Shown here: positions 9,609-19,295 of the stretch, piece by piece
How the letters are laid out: every line of letters starts with the position of its first letter
Position numbering within the stretch: position 1 is the first letter of the stretch
NCBI GenBank assembly: GCA_963793335.1
Contig: CAWBZS010000016.1
Location: 77,650-141,649, forward strand
DNA length: 64,000 nucleotides
Source: Sva-07 sp963793335
GTDB lineage: Bacteria; Actinomycetota; Acidimicrobiia; Acidimicrobiales; Ilumatobacteraceae
Direction of reading: 5' to 3'
The notes under the pieces: generated by a model
The model's database searches: none
Told to the model about the DNA's origin: nothing
Seen by the model: the letters and a program-made list of their open reading frames with translations, nothing else
Made by a program: the position numbers and the translations under genes

Positions 9609-10811
9609 ATGCAGCTCACACCCGATCGGCTCGTCGCGGGCGGCGACGCGATGGCCCGCGACCCGGAGGGCCGGGTGGTCTTCGTCGAAGGAGCGCTGCC
9701 CGGAGAGGTGGTCGAGGTCGAGATCGACACCGCGAAGAAGGATTTTGCACGGGCGCACCTCGTCGAGGTGATCGAACGGTCGGCGGTGCGCGACTCGCCA
9801 TCGTGCGCGCATCGCCGCAACGGTTGCGGCGGCTGCGATTGGATGCACCTGCAGCCGGACGCCCAGCACGACGCAAAGGTCGGCATCGTCGAGGAGTCGC
9901 TCCGGCGGATCGGCCGGCTCGATGCGGCCACCGTCGACGCCATCGTCGCCAAGGGGGCAGCCGTCAGCCCGTTCGGCTATCGCACGACGATCCGGATCGT
10001 CGGCGGCCCGAACGGCTCGGTCGGCTACCGGGCACAGGGGTCCAACGACGTGATCGAGGTCACGAGCTGCCCCGTCGCCGAGTCGACGTTGTCTCGTCTG
10101 CTGCCGACGATCGAGGCCGATCCGGGAGCTGAGCTGACGTTGCGGACGTCGGTGGCCACCGGCGCCGTCACGGCGATCTGGGACAAGAAGTACCGCAAGA
10201 GCATCCGAGGCGTGCCATCGGGCGTGCACATCGGCGAACGAGCGTGGTTGAGCGAGCGGGTCGCCGGACACGAGTTGCGAGTGTCTGCTGGGTCGTTCTT
10301 CCAGTCGGGAGTGCAGGCAGCCGAGTTGCTGGTGGCTGCGGTGCGACGGGCGGCCCCTGAACTGTCCACCGCCGGCCACGCCGTCGACGCATACGGCGGT
10401 GTCGGACTGTTCGCCGTTGCCGCGATGGATGCGGCCGAGCACGTGACGGTGATCGAGTCGTCGCGGTCCGGGTGCGCCGACGCTGCGCACAATCTCAGCG
10501 GACGTTCCGCGAACGTCGTGCGCGCCGATGTCTCGGGGTGGACGCCGCCAGCCGATGGGGGACCGACGCCGACGGTCGACGTGATCGTCGCCGATCCGGC
10601 GCGCCCTGGCTTGGGAAAACCCGGCGTGGCTGCGCTCGCAGCAGCGGGCGCAGCGGTGCTGGTGTTGGTGAGCTGCGACCCGGTGTCGCTCGCCCGCGAC
10701 GTCTCGCTGCTGCACGCTGCGGGCTACGTCCCGGAGTCGATCGAGGTGCTCGACCTGTTTCCCAACACCCACCATGTCGAGACGGTCACCAGGTTCGTTT
10801 TCCGCCCGTGA
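9609..10811 (+). CDS. TrmA/RumA-type 23S rRNA or tRNA uracil-5-methyltransferase
   Basis: This 400-residue protein is a SAM-dependent RNA m5U methyltransferase of the TrmA/RlmD/RlmC class. The N-terminal 55 residues form a TRAM RNA-binding domain (LPGEVVEVEI). An iron-sulfur-type cysteine cluster follows (CAHRRNGCGGCDWMH). The C-terminal Rossmann domain has VDAYGGVGLFA (SAM loop), VIVADPARPG (the DPPR-like motif) and LVSCDPVSLARD with the catalytic Cys. Whether the target is tRNA U54 or a 23S uridine cannot be told. TACGCT at 9597-9602, 6 nt before the ATG, fits a leaderless start. Confidence 0.92.
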   Translation: MQLTPDRLVAGGDAMARDPEGRVVFVEGALPGEVVEVEIDTAKKDFARAHLVEVIERSAVRDSPSCAHRRNGCGGCDWMHLQPDAQHDAKVGIVEESLRRIGRLDAATVDAIVAKGAAVSPFGYRTTIRIVGGPNGSVGYRAQGSNDVIEVTSCPVAESTLSRLLPTIEADPGAELTLRTSVATGAVTAIWDKKYRKSIRGVPSGVHIGERAWLSERVAGHELRVSAGSFFQSGVQAAELLVAAVRRAAPELSTAGHAVDAYGGVGLFAVAAMDAAEHVTVIESSRSGCADAAHNLSGRSANVVRADVSGWTPPADGGPTPTVDVIVADPARPGLGKPGVAALAAAGAAVLVLVSCDPVSLARDVSLLHAAGYVPESIEVLDLFPNTHHVETVTRFVFRP

Positions 10812-10849
10812 TCGAAATACTCTGAAGTGACGTCATCCAGGAGGACGCG

Positions 10850-11446
10850 TTGCAACGTACAGACGATGTGAAGCGGGAATACACCGAGGCCTCCGACGCC
10901 ACCCTGGTGGTGTCGATCGGTCGGTATCAACAAGCCGCCCTCGCTGAGGCGTACCGGCGCCACGCCGGCGCGACCTTCGGGCTGGCGAAGCGCCTGCTCA
11001 ACGATCATTCGCGTGCCGAGGAAGTGGTGCAGGAGGTGTTCGTCCGGCTCTGGAACGAGCCGAATCGCTACGACCCCGACCGTGGAACGCTGCGCAGCTT
11101 CCTGCTGGCGCACACCCACGGCCGGTCGGTCGACATGATTCGCGCCGACGTGTCGCGCCGCAACCGCGAGGAGCGCGAAGCGCGCGAGCAGGCCGACGGC
11201 GGGTACGACGTCGCCCGCGAGGTGTGGGACATGGCGCTGGCCGGTCATGTTCGAGAGGCGATGGAAACGTTGCAGCAGGGCGAGCGAGCAGCGATCGAGC
11301 TCGCGTACTTTGGCGGTCTGACGTACAAGGAAGTGGCAGAGCGCCTGGGTGAGCCCGAAGGCACCGTCAAGAGCCGGATACGGTCCGGTCTCAAGCGGTT
11401 GCGGGGAGAACTCGTCCAGGTGGGTGTGACCGTGGGGGCTGACTGA
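10850..11446 (+). CDS. ECF RNA polymerase sigma factor, SigK-like
   Basis: This 198-residue sigma-70 family protein has region 2 (LAEAYRRHAGATFGLAKRLL, then AEEVVQEVFVRLWNEP) and region 4 (LAYFGGLTYKEVAERLGEPEGTVKSRIRSGLKRL). It has no regions 1 or 3, which makes it an ECF-type factor. It probably starts at TTG 10850, about 4 nt after an aggagg Shine-Dalgarno at 10839-10845. A possible -10 (TACTCT) lies about 30 nt upstream. The next gene, 1 bp away, is an RskA-like anti-sigma factor, so the pair should form a signalling switch that keeps this sigma inactive at the membrane until a signal arrives. Confidence 0.93.
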   Translation: MQRTDDVKREYTEASDATLVVSIGRYQQAALAEAYRRHAGATFGLAKRLLNDHSRAEEVVQEVFVRLWNEPNRYDPDRGTLRSFLLAHTHGRSVDMIRADVSRRNREEREAREQADGGYDVAREVWDMALAGHVREAMETLQQGERAAIELAYFGGLTYKEVAERLGEPEGTVKSRIRSGLKRLRGELVQVGVTVGAD

Positions 11447-11447
11447 G

Positions 11448-12209
11448 ATGGGCGGAGAGATGAACGACATCACCGGTGCAACCGGAGACGCATACGAACT
11501 CGACGAGCTGCTGGGGGCATACGCCCTCGACGCGGTCGACCCCGACGAGCGACGCCGAGTCGACGACTACCTCGAAGTGAGCCCTCGGGCCGCGGCCGAG
11601 GTGCAGGCACATCGCGAAGTTGCCACCATGCTGGCGTTCACGGGGATGGACGCTCCGGACGACCTGTGGGGTCGGATCTCCGACGAGATCGGCGAGCAGG
11701 CGCCGCCGCCTGGACCCGAGCTCGCCAAGGTGATGTCGCTCGACGACCATCCTCGGCGGAACCGATTTGCGTCGGCTGCGCCGTGGGCGTTGTCGGCGGC
11801 AGCCGTCGTGGCGCTCGTGTTCGTTGCGTTCGGGATGGGCAGCGGCACCGATGCTCCGTCCGAGCCGTTGGCGAACGCCGCCGAGATCGCCCGCGCCGAT
11901 CGCGACTCGGTCATCACCACGCTGGTCTCCGAGGGGTCGGATGCATCTGCGGAAGCGATCATCGACCAGGACGGCCACGGGTTCGTGTTGGCTCGGGACC
12001 TGCCGCCGCTCCCCGACGGCCAGACCTACCAGCTCTGGGGTGTGGTCGAGAACGGAGAGGTGATCTCGCTCGGCATCTTCGGCCCGAATCCCGAAGTGGA
12101 GACCTTCACGATCGAGGGGCCGGTGTCTGCGCTTGCGATCACGATCGAGGACGCTCCCGGTGTGATCAGCAACGGCAACCCCGACGGGGCATTCGTCGGC
12201 GCCTTCTGA
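11448..12209 (+). CDS. RskA-like membrane anti-sigma factor
   Basis: This 253-residue protein has an N-terminal anti-sigma domain (ELDELLGAYALDAVDPDERRRV), one transmembrane helix at about residues 108-126, and an outside RskA domain (YQLWGVVENGEVISLGIFGP). The family binds its cognate ECF sigma at the membrane and releases it after regulated proteolysis. It directly follows the sigma gene, so the cognate pairing is inferred from position. The start could be ATG 11448 or ATG 11460; both lie after the sigma stop. Confidence 0.92.
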   Translation: MGGEMNDITGATGDAYELDELLGAYALDAVDPDERRRVDDYLEVSPRAAAEVQAHREVATMLAFTGMDAPDDLWGRISDEIGEQAPPPGPELAKVMSLDDHPRRNRFASAAPWALSAAAVVALVFVAFGMGSGTDAPSEPLANAAEIARADRDSVITTLVSEGSDASAEAIIDQDGHGFVLARDLPPLPDGQTYQLWGVVENGEVISLGIFGPNPEVETFTIEGPVSALAITIEDAPGVISNGNPDGAFVGAF

Positions 12210-12236
12210 GCGGCGGGCGGCCTGTGATCGGCCACG

Positions 12237-12839
12237 TCAGGCCAATGCGCGCATCCGTCGTTCGACCCGGTCGAGGAACGCTGAGCGCTCGGCGGAGGCC
12301 GATGTGTCGATGCCATAGCAGGCGAGCCACGTGGTGCGCGCCAGGGGGTGGCACATCGTGCGGAGGCTGCGGGTGAGGGTGCGTTTGCCGCTCTCGCCTT
12401 CGACAGCGTTGATGAACTTCGACGACCCGTGTGTGGTCACCGCCACGAGCCGCCGCACGTTGCGAAGAGCGGGCCGGAGGCGGTTGGCCCCGTCGGGCAG
12501 CGTCCAGGCGATCTCGTTGACCCAGACCCGGTCGATCCAGCCCTTCAGCATCGCTGGCTGACCCGACCACCAGGTCGGATACACCAACACCAGGGTGTTG
12601 CACCACTGGAGATCTGCGGCGTACGAGGAGAGTGACGGGTCCGTGCCTGCCACCAGATGGTTCGCTCGCTCCGCAGCGCCGAATGCGGGATCGAATCCAT
12701 CGGCGTACAGGTCGGTGAAGCGCACCTCGGCCCCACCGCTGGCGAGTCCGGCGAGCACGCGGTCACGTGCCGCAGCCACGAAGGAGTCCTCCAACGGATG
12801 GCAGTAGACGACGAGCGCTCTCGTGCGAGTGGACGTCAT
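12237..12839 (-). CDS. NAD(P)H-dependent oxidoreductase, flavodoxin fold (copy A)
   Basis: This 200-residue protein has a flavodoxin-like fold of the NAD(P)H:quinone oxidoreductase group (MdaB/KefF type). The N-terminal VVYCHPLEDSF is the FMN-phosphate loop region. LVLVYPTWWSGQPAMLKGW is the signature around the flavin and subunit interface, and TTHGSSKF follows. It is a paralogue of the gene directly upstream, with the same motifs in the same order, so the two arose by tandem duplication. The start ATG at 12839 overlaps the upstream stop by four bases, which implies translational coupling. Confidence 0.87.
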   Translation of the reverse strand: MTSTRTRALVVYCHPLEDSFVAAARDRVLAGLASGGAEVRFTDLYADGFDPAFGAAERANHLVAGTDPSLSSYAADLQWCNTLVLVYPTWWSGQPAMLKGWIDRVWVNEIAWTLPDGANRLRPALRNVRRLVAVTTHGSSKFINAVEGESGKRTLTRSLRTMCHPLARTTWLACYGIDTSASAERSAFLDRVERRMRALA

Positions 12840-13435
12840 CGCAACCTCGCCATCTTCTGCTCGACCTCGGCGAGGAACGCCTGGCGTTCGGCCGGCGGTG
12901 CGGTGTCGATCGAGTACAGCCCAAGCCACGACACGCGAACTCGAGGCCCGCAACTGATGCGCAGCGCTCGACTCAGGATTCGTCGACCGTTGTCGTTGAC
13001 CAGGCGGACATAGCCGCGTGGGGAGCCATAGGTGGAGATGCCGACGAGGCGACGCATCTGCCCAAGGCCGGGGCGTACCTTGCCGGTTCGTTCGTCGAAC
13101 ACGAACCCGACGCCTGGCACGAGCACCCGTTCGAGCCAGCCCTTCAGGATCGCCGGCAGGCCACTCCACCAGGTCGGGTACACGAACACGAGGATCGAGG
13201 CCCGCTGGACCAGCGCCGCGTGCCTGGCGACGAGTGGATCGGAGATCGGTCGGTCGGAGTCGTATGCGCGCCGTTCGTCGGCGCTCATCGCCGGCACGAA
13301 ACCGTCGCCGTAGAGATCGAGCACCACGACCTCGTGGCCCGCGGCGAGCAGGCCGATCTCGGCGCGGGAGGCGAGCGCGCGGCAATAGCTGTCCGGCGAC
13401 GGATGCGCGACGACGACGAGAGCGAGCGCGTTCAT
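12836..13435 (-). CDS. NAD(P)H-dependent oxidoreductase, flavodoxin fold (copy B)
   Basis: This 199-residue paralogue of the downstream gene has VVVAHPSPDSYC at the N terminus, LVFVYPTWWSGLPAILKGWLERV in the middle and ISTYGSPRG after it. These are the usual contacts for FMN or FAD in this family. The natural substrate is unknown; quinone or other electrophile reduction is typical of relatives. It overlaps the TauE/SafE gene upstream and copy A downstream by four bases each, so all three probably form one operon. Confidence 0.87.
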   Translation of the reverse strand: MNALALVVVAHPSPDSYCRALASRAEIGLLAAGHEVVVLDLYGDGFVPAMSADERRAYDSDRPISDPLVARHAALVQRASILVFVYPTWWSGLPAILKGWLERVLVPGVGFVFDERTGKVRPGLGQMRRLVGISTYGSPRGYVRLVNDNGRRILSRALRISCGPRVRVSWLGLYSIDTAPPAERQAFLAEVEQKMARLR

Positions 13436-14247
13436 TCGACCTGGTGAGCCGATCGATCGTTGGGCTGTGCGGCAGGCGGCTTCGACCGCAACGAGAGCAG
13501 CTGCGTGATTGCCACGAAGACGAGGAGGCCGGCGAACATGATGTTGCTGAGGTGTTCGCTGAGTCGGTCAGCGATCGTGCCGCCGACAACGGCGCTCGCG
13601 GCGCCGAAGCCTCCCACGATGGCCGCGACACGGATGTCGGCGTTGTTCTTGGTGCGGTTGCGGATCGTGCCCATGATCGCCGTGGGCACGATCACGGCCA
13701 CCGACGTTCCCTTCGCCACCACGGGGGCCATGCCGAGGATCACGACCATGACCGGCACCATGATCACGCCGCCGCCGATACCGAGCAGGCCAGCGAGCGT
13801 GCCGGTGAGCACCCCGATCACCACGAGGGCCAGCGCCATCGAGACGGTGAGGTCGGCGCGCCCGGTCGAGTCCGTGCTGATCGCGAGGCGGGTCGCGGTG
13901 GCGAGCACGGTGACGACGAACACGATGATGAGTGCGTTCTTCGGGATGATCTGGAGGAGGTGGGTGCCCACGATCGCGCCGAGAATCGCTCCGATCGCCA
14001 AGCAGAGTGCCACGGCCCAGTCGACGTTGCCATGGGAGACGTACGTGATCAGGCTCGCTGCTGCGATCGGCAGCGTTGCGGCCAAGGAGGTGCCGTGGGC
14101 CAGTCGACGGTCCATCCCGGCGAGGCTGACGAGCCCTGGCACGATGATCAGGCCGCCTCCGACGCCGAAGAGCCCGCCGAGGAGGCCGGCAGCCAACCCC
14201 ACGATCACCGCGTACCGGAACGGGATGGAGGTCTGCGAGATCGGCAC
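13432..14247 (-). CDS. TauE/SafE family sulfite/anion exporter
   Basis: This 271-residue membrane protein has about eight helices in two repeats. Each repeat carries a GLLGGLFGVGGGLIIVPGL-type motif (near residues 18-36 and again at GTLAGLLGIGGGVIMVPVM), the hallmark of TauE/SafE. Members export sulfite or organosulfur anions, but the substrate here is unknown. The start is GTG 14247, just before the first helix. Four-base overlap with the flavodoxin-fold pair downstream suggests a joint function, perhaps detoxification of reduced or sulfur compounds; that link is inference. Confidence 0.9.
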   Translation of the reverse strand: MPISQTSIPFRYAVIVGLAAGLLGGLFGVGGGLIIVPGLVSLAGMDRRLAHGTSLAATLPIAAASLITYVSHGNVDWAVALCLAIGAILGAIVGTHLLQIIPKNALIIVFVVTVLATATRLAISTDSTGRADLTVSMALALVVIGVLTGTLAGLLGIGGGVIMVPVMVVILGMAPVVAKGTSVAVIVPTAIMGTIRNRTKNNADIRVAAIVGGFGAASAVVGGTIADRLSEHLSNIMFAGLLVFVAITQLLSLRSKPPAAQPNDRSAHQVE

Positions 14248-14310
14248 TGCCGGTGACGTTAGGGCGCATCGGCGGCCGCGGTGTAGTTCCGCGTTCGGGT
14301 GGCGGGTCGT

Positions 14311-14949
14311 TCAGATGACGGTTCCCGGATCGAGCCGTCGCTGCAGCACGTCCCGAACCCGCGCCCAGTCGTCGACCGTGATCGAGTAGCACGCGGTGTC
14401 GCGGAATCGACCGGCTTCCCCGGCGAGTGCGGAACGCCGGTGGCGTCTGAGCGCTCCTTCGAATGTCGCCCCGATCCGTTCGATTGCCTGCCGGCTCTGG
14501 GCATTGCGCGCGTCCGTGCAGATCGCCACACGCTGAACGTTCCACACGTCGAAGGCATGAGCGAGCAGGAGCAGCTTGGCCTCGGTGTTGAGCGCGGTGC
14601 GCTGCGCTGATGCACTCAGCCAGGTGCCACCGATCTCCACCTCATCGGGGTCAGCACGGGCGAGCGGCCATGCGGGATGCAGGTACCGGGTGCAGCCCAC
14701 GACCCGGTCGTCGAGCAGCCGACGTTGGACGAATGGCGCCGCTCGGCCCGCGGCTGCATCGTCGAGCAGCGAGCGCACGTACTCGGTCGTGTCGTCGTCG
14801 CCGATCGGCACGTGGGTGTAGCCGAAGCTGGATCGGTCACCGGCAGCCGCGTCAACGATCTCGTCGCCGTGGTCGGGTCGCATCGGTTCGAGCCGAACAT
14901 GCACGCCGGCCAAGGGGCCCACATCGAGCGTGCGGGTGCGCGATGTCAT
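14311..14949 (-). CDS. GNAT acetyltransferase, RimJ/RimL-like
   Basis: This 212-residue protein resembles RimJ/RimL-type enzymes that acetylate amino groups of proteins or small molecules. It has VRLEPMRPDHGDEIVDAA at the N terminus, VGCTRYLHPAWP in the strand before the core, and the family-specific EIGGTWLSASAQRTALNTEAKLLLLAHAFD. It then has DARNAQSRQAIERIGATFEGALR. The W-L-x(n)-R-T-x-x-N-T-E-x-K pattern separates it from the GNAT gene at 7985. The substrate is not visible from context. Confidence 0.9.
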   Translation of the reverse strand: MTSRTRTLDVGPLAGVHVRLEPMRPDHGDEIVDAAAGDRSSFGYTHVPIGDDDTTEYVRSLLDDAAAGRAAPFVQRRLLDDRVVGCTRYLHPAWPLARADPDEVEIGGTWLSASAQRTALNTEAKLLLLAHAFDVWNVQRVAICTDARNAQSRQAIERIGATFEGALRRHRRSALAGEAGRFRDTACYSITVDDWARVRDVLQRRLDPGTVI

Positions 14950-15022
14950 CGCCTGCTCCGTCTCATGGCGGGAGAGTCTGGCCGATCGGACCCGAACGCG
15001 CGCGCTGCGTTACCTTGCGGCG

Positions 15023-15760
15023 ATGGCCGACACCACCACGGGAGCGAGTGCGTCGCTTCCCATCGACGACCTCTTCGACCACTCGACGATCCTGCCGTCC
15101 GACCCGACCGACAGCGGCGGTGACGCCCTCGAAGCGCTGCACGATCGCGAGTACCGCGTCAGGGCATTCCGAAAGCGCGACGATCTCATCTTGATCCGCG
15201 GCGCGGTGCGCGATCAGAAACCACCGGGGTCCTACATCGAGATCGATCCCGACCCGCTCACCATCCATCACATGCAGATCGACCTCGAGGTCGCGTTCCC
15301 GTCGATGGAGATCGTCGCGGCGGGCGTCGCCATCGAGACCCACCCGCACGACGAGTGCCCGCGCATCACCGACCACTACGACAAGCTCGTCGGACTGTCG
15401 ATTGCTCGGGGCTTCACCCACAGGGTTCGCGAGCTGTTCGGCGGTCCACGTGGGTGCACGCACACGACGGCACTGCTGCAGGCAATGGGTCCCGTGGCCA
15501 TTCAGTGCACCTGGTCGATGCGTTCGTCGTTGGCTCGTCGCGACGTCGACGGTGCAGTCGACCTGACCACTGCCACGCCCGAGCAACGCCGGATGATGTG
15601 GCAGAGCAATCTGAACACGTGCCACATCTGGGCCGAGGACGGCGACCAGGTCGCACACCTCGAAGCCGGAGGGGCCATGGAGCCGCCGGTCTGGGCGGTC
15701 GAGCGCATGGTGCAACTCGGGGTGAAGCCCGACGACTGGGCCACAGGGGTGCGGGGCTGA
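15023..15760 (+). CDS. DUF2889 family protein
   Basis: This 245-residue protein matches the DUF2889 family. Characteristic parts are YRVRAFRKRDDLILIRGAVRD, PLTIHHMQIDLEV, and the Cys/His-bearing FGGPRGCTHTTALLQAMGPVAIQ. The family has no established function, though it is common in actinobacteria. A cluster of His and Cys (HPHDECP, GCTHT, NTCHIW) could bind a metal. TACCTT at 15011-15016 is 6 nt before the ATG, so the transcript is probably leaderless. The gene is followed by two tRNAs. Confidence 0.8.
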   Translation: MADTTTGASASLPIDDLFDHSTILPSDPTDSGGDALEALHDREYRVRAFRKRDDLILIRGAVRDQKPPGSYIEIDPDPLTIHHMQIDLEVAFPSMEIVAAGVAIETHPHDECPRITDHYDKLVGLSIARGFTHRVRELFGGPRGCTHTTALLQAMGPVAIQCTWSMRSSLARRDVDGAVDLTTATPEQRRMMWQSNLNTCHIWAEDGDQVAHLEAGGAMEPPVWAVERMVQLGVKPDDWATGVRG

Positions 15761-15860
15761 GCATCTCCCGCATCGTGGGTGGCGACGTCGGCGGGGTGAG
15801 CAACGCATCGACAATCGTTGGTGGCGAATGCGATTCGGCCTGGCAGACTGGCCGCTACAT

Positions 15861-15937
15861 GGTGGTCATAGCTCAACAGGTAGAGCACCAGGTTGTGATC
15901 CTGGCGGTTGGGGGTTCAAGTCCCCTTGGCCACCCCA
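15861..15937 (+). tRNA. tRNA-His (anticodon GTG)
   Basis: A full cloverleaf is readable. The acceptor is GTGGTCA paired with TGGCCAC. The anticodon loop is TTGTGAT between CCAGG and CCTGG. The T arm is GGGGGTTCAAGTCCCC. A G at 15861 faces C73, giving the extra G-1:C73 pair diagnostic of tRNA-His, and the CCA end is encoded (15935-15937). Confidence 0.97.
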
Positions 15938-15995
15938 TACGCAGGCCCTGAGATGGTGGCGAGCACCGGATTGCTCGCTACCCTCCAGGCCGCTT

Positions 15996-16071
15996 GCTTC
16001 TCTAGCTCAATTGGCAGAGCAGTGGACTCTTAATCCATTGGTTCTGGGTTCGAGTCCCAGGGGAAGCACCA
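15996..16071 (+). tRNA. tRNA-Lys (anticodon CTT)
   Basis: The acceptor is GCTTCTC paired with GGGAAGC, with one G-U pair. The anticodon loop is ACTCTTAAT with CTT as the anticodon, reading AAG. The T arm is CTGGGTTCGAGTCCCAG. The discriminator is A and CCA is encoded. An intrinsic terminator follows 3 nt after the CCA. Confidence 0.97.
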
Positions 16072-16074
16072 TCG

Positions 16075-16114
16075 CGGACAACACGGTGCAGACCGTGTTG
16101 TCCGTTTCGGTTTT
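16075..16114 (+). terminator. Intrinsic terminator after tRNA-Lys
   Basis: A perfect 13-bp stem (cggacaacacggt and its complement) with a 4-nt loop at 16075-16104 is followed by tttcggtttt. It lies directly behind tRNA-Lys and in front of the converging membrane-protein gene. Confidence 0.9.
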
Positions 16115-16140
16115 CTGGTGCGGGGTCCCGCGCAGCACCG

Positions 16141-16950
16141 TCAGCGGCCCCAACTGCGATCGTCCCGGTAGCGGCCCATGTTCAGCGGCGTCGAGTGCTG
16201 TCGACGCTGGCGCCGACTGCTCGTGCCGAACACGATCAACACGGCGATCACCAGGGCGAGAGCAGCGAGCAGCAGCGTGACGTTGCGGTGGTGGCCTGCC
16301 AGCCGGGAGAAGAGCCCCATCCACGGGTCGTCGGAGAGGGCTGGAAGTGCGACGAGTGGGATCAGATAGCCGAAGACCAGCAGCGACGCCGAGAGCGACC
16401 CGAAGAACACGCCCAACGCGAACGTTCCCTCACCGCGCTCGGGGCGTAGGAACAGCGCAACCAACGCCGCGACGGCGCCGAGCGCGAGGCTCGCGAGGGC
16501 GAACCATCCGATCCAGTCGTCGAGGAACGCCACCGAACCGACGCGCTGTACCGGCAGCGTGATCGGGTCGGCGTCGCCGACGAGTTCGTTGCGAACGATG
16601 TTGACCTGTTCCTCGGCCGAGATCGCGACCCGGTCGTCCGACTCGCCGATGAGGCGAGCGTGCGCATCCTCGATGAATCCACGCATCAACGCCGCCCCGG
16701 CCGGGATGCGTGCGAGTGCTGAGATGTCCTCGCGCAGTTGCACCGGCGACTGGAGCAGTACCCCCGCTGTCGAACCGGCAACGACCGTGGCGACCTGGCT
16801 GCGGATCTCCTCGTCGCCCATGATCGAGTGGGCTTCGCCGGAGTCGGCGGCCGGCGAGAACGCGACCCGTTGGAGCCAGAACGATCCGGCTGCGACAGCA
16901 ATCAGCACGGCAGCGACGATCAACATCAGGCCGCCCGGGGATCTCCGCAT
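16141..16950 (-). CDS. Hypothetical four-helix membrane protein
   Basis: This 269-residue protein has one N-terminal helix (about residues 8-26), a soluble domain of about 120 residues that would face outside, and three more helices in the C-terminal half separated by short loops. The tail is basic (SSRRQRRQHS). I do not recognise the family. A longer frame exists upstream, but the ATG at 16950 directly precedes the first hydrophobic segment, so I prefer it. It is divergent from the DUF983 gene. Confidence 0.7.
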   Translation of the reverse strand: MRRSPGGLMLIVAAVLIAVAAGSFWLQRVAFSPAADSGEAHSIMGDEEIRSQVATVVAGSTAGVLLQSPVQLREDISALARIPAGAALMRGFIEDAHARLIGESDDRVAISAEEQVNIVRNELVGDADPITLPVQRVGSVAFLDDWIGWFALASLALGAVAALVALFLRPERGEGTFALGVFFGSLSASLLVFGYLIPLVALPALSDDPWMGLFSRLAGHHRNVTLLLAALALVIAVLIVFGTSSRRQRRQHSTPLNMGRYRDDRSWGR

Positions 16951-16988
16951 CTTGAGAGTCTGACAAATCTTGCGCGTAACCTTGAACT

Positions 16989-17444
16989 GTGACGCGACCA
17001 GAGTTCCCACGCATGCTCCTTCGTGGCGCAACGCGACGCTGCCCATGGTGTGGCGGCCGCGGCGCATTCTTCGTCGGATGGTTCAAGAAAGCCGAGGACT
17101 GCCAGACCTGCGGCCTGCGGTGGCGGCGTGATGACGTCGGCTTCGAGTTGGGCGCCGCGGCGATCACCGCCATCATCACGTTCGGCCCGCTGATGCTCGT
17201 CCTGGGAGCCATGGTGGCCGTCACGTGGCCGGAGGTGAACACCGGTCCGATGTTCGCCGTGCTGGTCGTGCTGGCGCTCGTTCTGCCGCTGCTGACCTAC
17301 AGCCTGTCGTATCTGATCTGGCAGTCGATCGACCTGATGATGCGACCACCGGCGCCCGACGACTTCGAGATCGTGGCAGGGGTGGGCGCCCCGGAGACCG
17401 ACGCGTCCGATGCGGCCCGACGGGCCGACCCCGACAATGGCTGA
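16989..17444 (+). CDS. DUF983 family protein
   Basis: This 151-residue protein fits DUF983. It has a zinc-ribbon pair at the N terminus (RCPWCGGRGAFF and DCQTCGLRWRRDD) followed by two or three membrane helices. The family lies in the membrane and its function is not established; in some alphaproteobacteria it sits with cytochrome oxidase genes, but no such genes are seen here. The start is GTG 16989, with TAACCT at 16977-16982, 6 nt upstream. It is followed 230 bp later by recA. Confidence 0.82.
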   Translation: MTRPEFPRMLLRGATRRCPWCGGRGAFFVGWFKKAEDCQTCGLRWRRDDVGFELGAAAITAIITFGPLMLVLGAMVAVTWPEVNTGPMFAVLVVLALVLPLLTYSLSYLIWQSIDLMMRPPAPDDFEIVAGVGAPETDASDAARRADPDNG

Positions 17445-17522
17445 GTCGCATTGCAGCGTTGCTGCTCCACGTCCGAAGGGCTGAGGGGGAGCAGGGGTCT
17501 CGTTCGTTCTGTTCGGTGGTGC

Positions 17523-17552
17523 TTGACCGAACGATTGTTCGTTGGTTACACT
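17523..17552 (+). promoter_or_regulatory. recA promoter with LexA box
   Basis: A -35 TTGACC (17523-17528) and a -10 TACACT (17547-17552) are 18 bp apart. The perfect LexA box cgaacgattgttcg (17528-17541) sits between them, where bound LexA would block RNA polymerase. A 5' leader of about 115 nt separates this from the recA ATG. Confidence 0.92.
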
Positions 17553-17674
17553 CGTGTCATTCGATCGCGGTACCGCGGTCGTGGCCTCCACCGAACTCTG
17601 TGACACCCCCTCTCTACGGTGCACATCACCAACCGCACCGGGTTCGCCCGCAGCACGACGAAAGCGAGACTGAC

Positions 17675-18739
<1,065 letters not shown>

Positions 18740-18791
18740 TCGAGCGGGGCGGGGGTTCGGTCATGATGGTGCTTCGTCACAGGAGGCCCAC

Positions 18792-19226
18792 ATGACCGTT
18801 CCCAACCGCATCTCGATCGTCACGTTCGGCGTGGCCGACCTCGCGCGGGCCACCGCGTTCTACGAGTCGCTCGGATGGGAGCGATCGGGTGCGTCGATGC
18901 CCTCGATCACGTTCTTCGAGACGCAGGGCCCAGTCTTCGGGCTCTACGAGTGGTCAGCGCTCGCTGACGACGCCAAGGTGCCGGCCGACGGTTCCGGCTT
19001 TCGCGGCGTGACGCTCGCGATGAATCTCGCTTCGACGGACGAAGTCGATGCGGTGTTCGCTGAGTGGCTGGCAGCAGGTGCCGCTTCGGTCGTCGAGCCA
19101 CACACCGCGTTCTGGGGCGGCTACTCGTCCTACGTTGCCGACCCGGACGGCCATCTGTGGGAACTCGCCCACAACCCGTACGCCACCATCGACGACGACG
19201 GGCGCCTCGTCATCGGCGGGAGCTGA
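18792..19226 (+). CDS. VOC (glyoxalase/bleomycin resistance) family protein
   Basis: This 144-residue protein has the two beta-alpha-beta-beta-beta units of the VOC fold: ISIVTFGVADLARATAFYESLGW at the start and SSYVADPDGHLWELAHNP at the end, with the conserved DPDGHxxEL. Metal ligands are fewer than in glyoxalase I, so the activity cannot be named. An aggagg Shine-Dalgarno at 18781-18786 supports the ATG at 18792. This is one of few genes here with a strong ribosome-binding site. Confidence 0.9.
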   Translation: MTVPNRISIVTFGVADLARATAFYESLGWERSGASMPSITFFETQGPVFGLYEWSALADDAKVPADGSGFRGVTLAMNLASTDEVDAVFAEWLAAGAASVVEPHTAFWGGYSSYVADPDGHLWELAHNPYATIDDDGRLVIGGS

Positions 19227-19295
19227 ACCCCCGCCACGCCGTTGCGCCACACCAATCGTTGGGTCGTCGCTCGACCAGGTGTCGAGCAGCGCCTG

